Below, piece after piece: positions 57,011 to 64,000 of a stretch of DNA of 64,000 bases. The notes under the pieces are model-generated. The model was not told where the DNA came from. It did not search any database and was given only the letters and a program-made list of their open reading frames with translations. The stretch comes from Cervus elaphus (Eukaryota > Chordata > Mammalia > Artiodactyla > Cervidae). The first letter of the stretch is position 1, and each line of letters opens with the position of its first letter. Both the position numbers and the translations under genes were made by a program. Location: the NCBI RefSeq assembly GCF_910594005.1, contig NC_057826.1:27313501-27377500 (forward strand), in the 5' to 3' direction.

Positions 57011-57871
57011 AATTCTAATTAACATGTGAGTAAGTACAGATGTATTAATATATGTAGAACCTTCTTTCCTGCCCAGTCCCCTCCCTTCCCAATCCATTTG
57101 GGAATCATTTCTAAGCCACTTCACTGTATTTTTCCACACAATCCAAAATTTGCTGCTTTCTTCTAATGCCATATGCTTTCTGTGACCCCACACACTCAGA
57201 ATTTGGTCATCACATTCCTCACACTCTATTGATCCATTAAAACAACCATCCTAAATTTTATCCTCATTGCCAAGTCATCCACAGCAATAAGGAACTATTG
57301 ATAGGTTATTCGGTAACAATATGTGAGGCCTGAAGAAAATGTCATAAATAATCCTTCCATCTTGAGTAATACTCCAGCATTTAACAGACCTCCCCTGTAC
57401 AGAGCACCTCATTGGCTGGCTCTTCCAAGTAAGTCGATAATCACATAAGATTCTGCAGCTAGTATACTTTTAAAAGATATTTGTTAAAAAATGATGGAAG
57501 TTACAGTTCAGGTTGAAGGGAATGGTAACATGATGGTAAATCTATGAGAGTAATAAAGCCTCTAAAACAGGAATAAGAAGTGAAGACTTGTCAGTAGCAG
57601 GTAAATGATTTAACAGAAGCAATGTAAGAAATGTACTGTGTTCAATGCTCAAAAAAGTCATTGGCCAAGTAAAACAGAGGGATATCTACTGCATGAATGG
57701 GGGGGGGGGGGTGGATGGTGGGGACTATAGTGTATGGTATGTGAGTGGTTCATCAGGGCAGGATAATTTAAAAATACATCTGAAAGAAACTTAGATAAGA
57801 ATTCACTTGTTATACCAAAAGGGATTATAGATGGAGGAAACAGCATGAACAAAGACAGAAATGGGAAAAGG
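57011..57871. other. Unassigned sequence with a G13 run
   Basis: Run of 13 G at 57699-57711 followed by GTGGATGGTGGGG; no gene or repeat recognised. Confidence 0.5.
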
Positions 57872-57880
57872 CTGAACCTG

Positions 57881-58096
57881 GACTTGAGTTCAGTCACTAA
57901 GTTGAGTCCAACTCCTTGCGACCCCAAGGACTGTAGCCTGCCAAGCTCCTCTATCCATGGGATTCTTCAGGCAAGTACTAGAGTGGGTTGCCATTTCCTC
58001 CTCCAGGGGGTCTTCCTGACACAGAAATGGAATGCCTGTCTCCTTTGTCTCCTGCATTGGAGGGCAGATTCTTTACCACTGAGCCACCTGGGAAGC
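57881..58096 (-). mobile_element. Bov-tA SINE
   Basis: Minus copy with a small internal duplication (TGTCTCCTTTGTCTCCTGCA). Possible TSD CTGAACCTG/CTGAACTTG at 57872-57880 and 58097-58105. Confidence 0.92.
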
Positions 58097-58191
58097 CTGA
58101 ACTTGCACATGTAGAGGTCTAAACTAGAGATGGAAAGAAGAGAATTGGCATTGGAATCATTGGGGAAAGGAATCTAAAAGGGACTGAATAG

Positions 58192-58470
58192 GGACTTCCC
58201 TGGTGGTCCAATGGTTAAGAATCCACCTGGTACTGCAGAGGACACTGGTTCAAATCCGGGTCAGGGAACTAAGATTCCATATGCTGCGGAGCAGCTAGGC
58301 CTGCACGCCACAACTACTGAAGCCTGTGTACCTAGAACCTGTGCAACAAGACCAACAAGAAATGTCACCACAATGAGAAGGCCTCACCCCATGAGGAAGA
58401 GTAGGCCCTACTCAGCACTGCAGTTAGAGAAATCCTGCATGCAGCAATGGAGTCTCAGCAGAGTCAAAAA
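58192..58470 (+). mobile_element. Full-length CHR-type SINE
   Basis: Begins GGGACTTCCCTGGTGGTCCA, continues GTTCAAATCCGGGTCAGGGA (B-box region of the tRNA-derived head) and CTGCGGAGCAGCTAGGCCTG, and ends in an A-rich AATAAATAAATGAATAAA tail (to about 58490). Confidence 0.92.
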
Positions 58471-58490
58471 TAAATAAATGAATAAATTAA

Positions 58491-59804
58491 AGAATATCAA
58501 AGGAATTGACTGCAGCTGTAGACATGTGTGTGGGAGGGGAGGGGAACTCTGCTTTCAAGTCCAGCTGACACCAAATAGGTTGGTTGAGTGTGATAATAAG
58601 ACTCATCTTTCAAAATATCTTGAAACTGTTTTCCCTGAAAGTCCTGTACAGGTCGAGTGTGGTCCTCTTATTGTACACATCCTATGCATTAGTGAAAACA
58701 CAATTCCTCTTTTCCATCCTTCTGTTATTTGCTGAAAGCACCCATGTGATGATTATCTTATTACTAGAATTACTCAAATAAGATGCTCAGGAAATGGAGA
58801 AAGGGTATTTGAAAAATGCAGTTTCCTTTTCCTTTGAAATGGGAAGTCTAACATTCTTAATGATGCTAGAAACCACAGACCCTTAATTTGATTTCTTTCC
58901 ACCACAGATAAAGAACATCATGATTGTTTTGCTGCTTTAGTGAAGGAGAATTACCCATAGGCAAGAAACTGTAGGGGGAAAAGTCAAGAGAAACATTAAA
59001 GTTATTTTAGATAAACAGATAAAGAATCAAACCACATTTGGGAGGACCAGTCATTATCCAGGAGGCATTTACTGTTAAAGTGATAGAGTCTGTTAATCCA
59101 ATAATATTTAGGGAGAAAGTATAACATCTTTTAATTTAAATAGATGTCCATATCAATTCATTTATCATTTTGTATGTTTCTGATATTTGGATTTTTAAAA
59201 ATATATATGCAAATAAATTCTTTCTTTATATTAAACTTATCTTTTGCATCTCTGATAAATTTTTCTCATATCCATTTGGATTCAGTTTCATTTCTTCAAG
59301 GATCATATTATTTTTTCTGAAGAGTTTGGAATGAACCAATCATACCTGGATATCTTGGAGAAGAGTTATGGATCCACCATATCAGCCACTTGGCCTCCCT
59401 CATTCCAATTTAAACACATCTGTGTCCTGTTGGCCAGCTCATCTCCCTATTTCATTGGCTCTGCATAAAGAGATCAATTTCCCTGTAGGATTGAGAAGAG
59501 ATTGTTATCAAAGTATGCATAATTTTAGGTCCTAAATTGTATGTGAAACAAGAAATTTGATTTTATTTCTCTTAACACAGTTAATCATGTCTTATAAACT
59601 CAGTAAGAACACATACGAAAAACAAGATGGCAAATAATCTACACAGAATGTTAGCACTTCTAATTTCAAGGCTGTCAACTGACACAAAAGTAAACTGAGT
59701 CTTTTAGCAATATTTATATTTCTCACTGTAATGAAAATGAATTCTTTACTTCAAAGAGTAAGGAAACAAATAAAAAGATTCAACAATGATACCAATTAAG
59801 TTTC
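58491..59804. other. Unassigned AT-rich sequence
   Basis: No gene or repeat recognised. Confidence 0.5.
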
Positions 59805-60010
59805 TATAATGCTTTAAAATTGTCAAAGTATTTTTTCAAGATTTTAAACTTATTTAATTTTCAAAACACCAAATCTAGGAAATGCATGACATAACTATTT
59901 CCTTTTGATGCATGTCATAGCTGAGCTGGTAAAGGGCTACGTTTAAGTCTGAAAGCTACTAAGAGGCAAAGCCAGAACTCCAATCCTGGTGGTCTTTCGA
60001 CTTCAGTGGT
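59805..60010 (-). repeat. MIR-like ancient SINE
   Basis: Reverse-complement MIR order is visible: ATAATGCTTTAAAATTG, CTTATTTAATTTTCAAAACA, GGCAAAGCCAGAACTCCAAT. Confidence 0.5.
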
Positions 60011-61904
60011 CAGTGTATCAAAAGATGCATTGAGTAGCATCTCCTGATTTTTATATAGGAATTCAGAATAAGACTGACACTAATGTAAAAATTTACAAAT
60101 ATGTTTCAACAATGGATCTGATTAATATATTCTAAGTTTTGTAAAATATAAGGTAGTAAATGCTTTAATTTAAAAAAGTATATAATTTGATATGCATTTA
60201 TAGTTATTACAAAATACTGGCTATGTATCCCCCTGTTGTATAGTACATCCTTGTAAATAGTGAATAGTTTTATTTTGATAATAAAAATACAGCATAAAAT
60301 TGTCAAACCGTAATGTTAGGCAATTTCTTTTCAAACTTTATTACAAAATGCTTTGCAAATTGGAAAACTGGAAATCAAGATGAAATCTTAATAACTAAAA
60401 GGTGTATACTGAATTAATGTTAAGGAATTGAACAGTAAATGTTAACAGGATAGATGGATTTAAGTATTTATTCTTAAATGGGAAAGAGTAAGATAAACAA
60501 GGAAGAAAATGCTTATTATCATATATTTTAGAAGAACACAATGCAGTAACTTCATTACAACTTTTAAATGTTTCCAACAATTTAAAATGTCTATCGTTTG
60601 TAAAACCCTAAATATAAAAATCCGCCTGAAGCTAGCAATTCATAAAAAGCTTGAGCAAAATCCTTCATATTTTAAAATTATGATATACTTTAGTACTTCT
60701 TAGTTTAAGCATGGAAAATTATTATCATAATAGATGACTTGCCTAAAGCCACTTGTATCTTTCCATTGGAGCTTTTCAGTAAAAAGAATGAATAAAACTG
60801 TGGATTGAAAATATGTTACTGTTTTATGAGAACACTAGAAGAAAAAAATTCAGAAGTTGATATGAGACTTCATGAAAGCTTCAAAAAAGCTTCATGATCA
60901 AGAGCACCAAGGCACCCTGTTAATATAAAAAGGCACATACATATTGCAAGCAAATAATACAGGGAATGATTTTGGTATCAACTTCCAATTCTTTTTATTT
61001 AAGATGACTTCAGTATATTTAGCAGAAGTGTGTCTCCACATCTCCTCAGATATCTCTTCTTCCATGATTCTAATTCTGAATTTCAGTGTCCAAAATGACC
61101 TTCACTGGAATGGACAATTACTTGGATAGTGCTAGCATAGCAATTTCAAGGAAATTCTGTCTCTCACTGAATTTTCATAAAGTTCACAGTTTAAATGCAT
61201 CATGTTTAATTCTTCTTTTGCCTTTAATTTTTTCTTTAATTTTCTGAGAAATATAACTTCAGGAGGACATATAACTTAACTCCTTCACAGTGTATCTGTA
61301 AAAATGTCTACAGAGATCCTATCCCAGGAACTATAGAGAGACTGCCATGCCTTTCAGTAAAAAGAGCCTCTTAACCCCCATCCTCCTCACCTCACTATAC
61401 TACAAGGGTCCTAAGAGACCTCATTACCTCCCATGCTGCACTCGGGAACCCCTATCCATCTTGAAGAGCATCTTCCCATCATCTCTTGATAACTAGCACA
61501 ACAATATGTAATGAAAGGTATTAACCTTTTAAGCAAGGCTTTGCTCAGTCTAAAGAATTGAGGAACAAAATTTTAGGCATTGTGGCATGGTGAGTGGAAA
61601 ATACTGATGAAAAAAAGGAAAAGCATTGCCACAAGTGGGTCACTTTCCATTCTTTCCCTAGACACCATTTTTAGAAAAACCTTCCTGGTTTTCATGGTTT
61701 TGCCTTACTAGCTATATTTCTTCATGGAAATATGAAAGGGAATATGACAGTCACTGATCTCATCCAGACATTCAAGTTCTTTTCTTTCTAGACATAGACA
61801 AGATTAAACTTTCTTACTTCTTAAATTAGAAGGAATTGTGTGACTTGCCTTGACCCCAAAACTATGATCAGAAGTGTCATGAATCACTTTCAAGCAGATA
61901 CCTT
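60011..61904. other. Unassigned AT-rich sequence
   Basis: No gene or repeat recognised. Confidence 0.5.
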
Positions 61905-62285
61905 AAGAATACATACAGAGTGAAGTAAGTCAGAAAGAGAAAAACAAATACTGTATTTTAACATATATGTGGAATCTAGAAAAATGGTAGAGATGAATCT
62001 ATTTCCAGTGTAGGAATAGAGATGCAGATGTAGAGAATGGATATGTGGACACAGATGGGAAAGAGGGGGAGGGTGGGACAAATTAGGAGATTAGGATTGA
62101 CATATATACATTACCATGTGTAAAATAGATAGCAGCTTAGTGTTCTGTGACGACCTAGATGGGGGGAGGGTAGGAGAGATGTTCTAGGGGAGGGGAATAC
62201 ACGTGTGCATATAACTGATACACTTTATTGTACAACAGAAACTAACACAACATTATAAAACAATTATACTCCAATTAAAAAAAGT
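61905..62285 (+). mobile_element. L1 3' end, 5'-truncated
   Basis: GAGTGAAGTAAGTCAGAAAG at the left is the end of ORF2. The 3' UTR ends in TTATTGTACAACAGAAACTA and CAATTATACTCCAATTAAAA. This belongs to a different, older 3'-UTR type than the L1s at 521 and 25461. No open frame. Confidence 0.85.
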
Positions 62286-62774
62286 AAAAAAGGAGTAACA
62301 CACCAGCCACCATACTCCCTTTTGTCATCTTTACAATCTTGGAAATGCAGAAATAGGGCCCCTTGGCCTGGGTGCCTAAGTGTGGATGATACATGGCAAG
62401 ACTTCCTCCCCAGATAACTCATGATAAACAATTAGCAAAAATATACCTTTATTGTTTTAAGCCAGTGATATGTGGGAGTGGTTTGTCATTACAGTAAAAG
62501 CTATCCTATCTTGATAAGTGTAAGAATCAAGTTGAATATAATGTAAAACTACTTCGAAGACTTTTAAGTTCACATAGACATAAGCTATCATTTCCATGAG
62601 AGATGCCTATTGTTATTCATAAAACAGGCCCTAAGTTTCATTGGCTCTTTGTAAGCAATATTTTTAAGTTTAGTCTTGATATTTGTACTTTATCAATCAA
62701 GAGTTTTGCTACTAAATATTGAAATATTAATGAACAAAGAATTCTGGAGGCTGCCTAAGTAGCTCCTTTTATCA
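62286..62774. other. Unassigned sequence
   Basis: No gene or repeat recognised. Confidence 0.5.
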
Positions 62775-63415
62775 TACTTTTTATTGTTGTAACTGGTTTA
62801 TAACATTCTGTAAGTTTCATATCTACAATAAAATATTCCTATTTTTGTATCCATTACAGCATGCTCACCACCAAAAATTATTTCCATTCATTATTATACT
62901 CTTGATCTCTTTTACCCATTTTACCCCTCCTCTACCTCTTCCCCTTTGGTAACTACTACTCTGAACTCTATTCCCAAGTTTGTTTGGTTTGGTTTGCTTT
63001 GTTTATTTGTTTTGCTTTTTATATTCTATATATTAGTGAAATCATATGCTATTTGTCTTTGCCTGACTTACTTCATTTAGTATAATACCCTCAAGATCCA
63101 TCCATATTGTCCCAAATGGTGAGATTTCATTTTTATGGCTGAGTAATATTCCATTCCTTGTGTATACCATTATTTCTTTATCCATTTATCTTTAGACACT
63201 TAGATTGCTTCCACATCTTGGCTATTGTATATGATAATGTGATGAACATACAGATATATATTTCTTTTCAAATTAGTGTTTTTTATTCTGTGAACTGAAC
63301 TGAACTGATTCTGTGGATAAATAGCCAAAATTGGAATAGCTGGATCATAGGGCAGTTTTATTATTTATTTATTTTTTAAAATTTCAAATGGGACCATCTT
63401 ACCATTTTAAAGAGA
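62775..63415 (-). mobile_element. Old L1 3' end
   Basis: Minus-strand L1: TTACTTCATTTAGTATAATA, CCCTCAAGATCCATCCATAT, TTTTATGGCTGAGTAATATT, TTGCTTCCACATCTTGGCTA, and GGAATAGCTGGATCATAGGG are the ORF2 end and 3' UTR of an ancient L1. Diverged. Confidence 0.82.
63293..63307 (+). mobile_element. Candidate minimal BovB-tail insertion, (AACTG)x3
   Basis: AACTGAACTGAACTG sits between perfect copies of ATTCTGTG (63285-63292 and 63308-63315) inside old L1 text that should be continuous here. The inserted 15 bp equals the pentamer tail that ends BovB elements (compare 24667 and 35271). An in-place tandem expansion is the alternative. Confidence 0.55.
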
Positions 63416-64000
63416 AGCAGATAAAACTATTTGGTGAAGAGTAGATAGTTCCAGGATAATGGGATCATCCAAATTTTCCACTCCAAGTTTCCATCAAGAT
63501 TCATTAACAGAGCAAGAAGTTGTAAGACAGCTTTTCAGCCCATCCTGAGAACCCAAGGCCATTTGGACCTCATGTGTGTTTTTGTCCCATCTCATTGCCT
63601 TCAGGTTTTTTGCTTGGTTACACAATGTGGGTCCTGATTAGGTTGGAACAGAGTTTAGAGTAAAAAGTGGTTTTAGTGGATTTCAGGACTACAGTTCTAA
63701 GCTATATTTAAAGTCCCAGATAAAAGCTATGTGGAAGCCTAGAATAGGTAAGAGTTGGGTAACTTCATATGATTGAGAATCTAATTTTAAAAAATCCTTA
63801 AGATCCATGTCAAAAGCCATAAAAGGCCATAAGATATTTTTTCCAGTATGTGCTTCTGAAAGGCTAGTATTTTTCCTTTCTTCTCCTTCTGTTATATTTC
63901 TCTTCGTGTAATTTAATTCCATCCTTCTGCTCCATTAACCTTCAAAGAAGCTATATAACAGGTGCTAGACTGAGGCAATGTCAGAGCCCAACAAAGACAC
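63416..64000. other. Unassigned sequence
   Basis: No gene or repeat recognised to the window end. Confidence 0.45.

Noticed and set aside
57699..57711. G-quadruplex at the G13 run
   Set aside because: A single uninterrupted G-run; a mononucleotide repeat is the simpler reading and no promoter context is visible.
58192..58270. tRNA-like sequence with B-box text
   Set aside because: It is the tRNA-derived head of a CHR SINE. It has a SINE body and A-rich tail attached and no intact cloverleaf was established.

Overview
The window is nuclear DNA of a pecoran ruminant, almost certainly a bovid (cattle, sheep, goat or relative). The evidence is the repeat content: many copies of the BovB (RTE-type) LINE, about fifteen tRNA-Glu-headed Bov-tA SINEs and related Bov-A/Bov-A2 units, artiodactyl CHR-type SINEs, ruminant-type L1 3' ends, and endogenous retroviral LTRs over older mammal-wide MIR, L2 and MER5-like fragments. 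I found no host protein-coding exon, rRNA, tRNA, CRISPR array, operon or prokaryotic feature. Every recognisable reading frame belongs to a retroelement. The window reads as intergenic or deep intronic sequence.

Layout. 1-3.0 kb: a BovB split by a young L1 with a 13 bp target-site duplication (TSD), followed by an oppositely oriented BovB piece. 3-10.8 kb: mostly unassigned AT-rich sequence with MIRs, SINEs, an old unnamed repeat and a GGTTGCT-G-AGCAACC palindrome. 10.8-11.3 kb: a CG-rich LTR-like block with a PBS-like site. 14.7-18.3 kb: a decayed class I (gammaretrovirus-like) ERV on the minus strand, with two related LTR ends, a gag remnant and three later SINE-type insertions. 18.3-22.8 kb: an old minus-strand L1 broken up by two LTRs and two BovB pieces. 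24-28.6 kb: a young 5'-truncated L1 with an 18 bp TSD, MIRs, several SINEs and a two-unit SINE insertion. 29-32 kb: a near full-length minus BovB. 35.3-40.1 kb: a full-length minus BovB head-to-head with a plus BovB that has an internal deletion. 40-50 kb: sparse, with an old LTR-like block, several SINEs and a SINE-tail (CA)n. 50.7-55 kb: a minus BovB ending in a fold-back, then an inverted duplication of an L2 piece. 55-64 kb: old repeats, SINEs, two L1 3' ends, and a 15 bp insertion that looks like a BovB tail alone.

The elements do not work together as a system. The interest lies in their history. Nested insertions with readable TSDs give a relative timeline. Four inverted or fold-back arrangements of different sizes (about 2-3 kb, about 260 bp, about 200 bp and 13 bp) occur in the window. 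No undescribed biological system was found. The strongest candidates for a second look are the two adjacent inverted duplications at 53.3-55.0 kb, the minimal BovB-tail insertion at 63.3 kb and the ERV/LTR cluster at 10.8-20.5 kb. Family names come from recognition by eye, without a repeat library, so subfamilies are not assigned.
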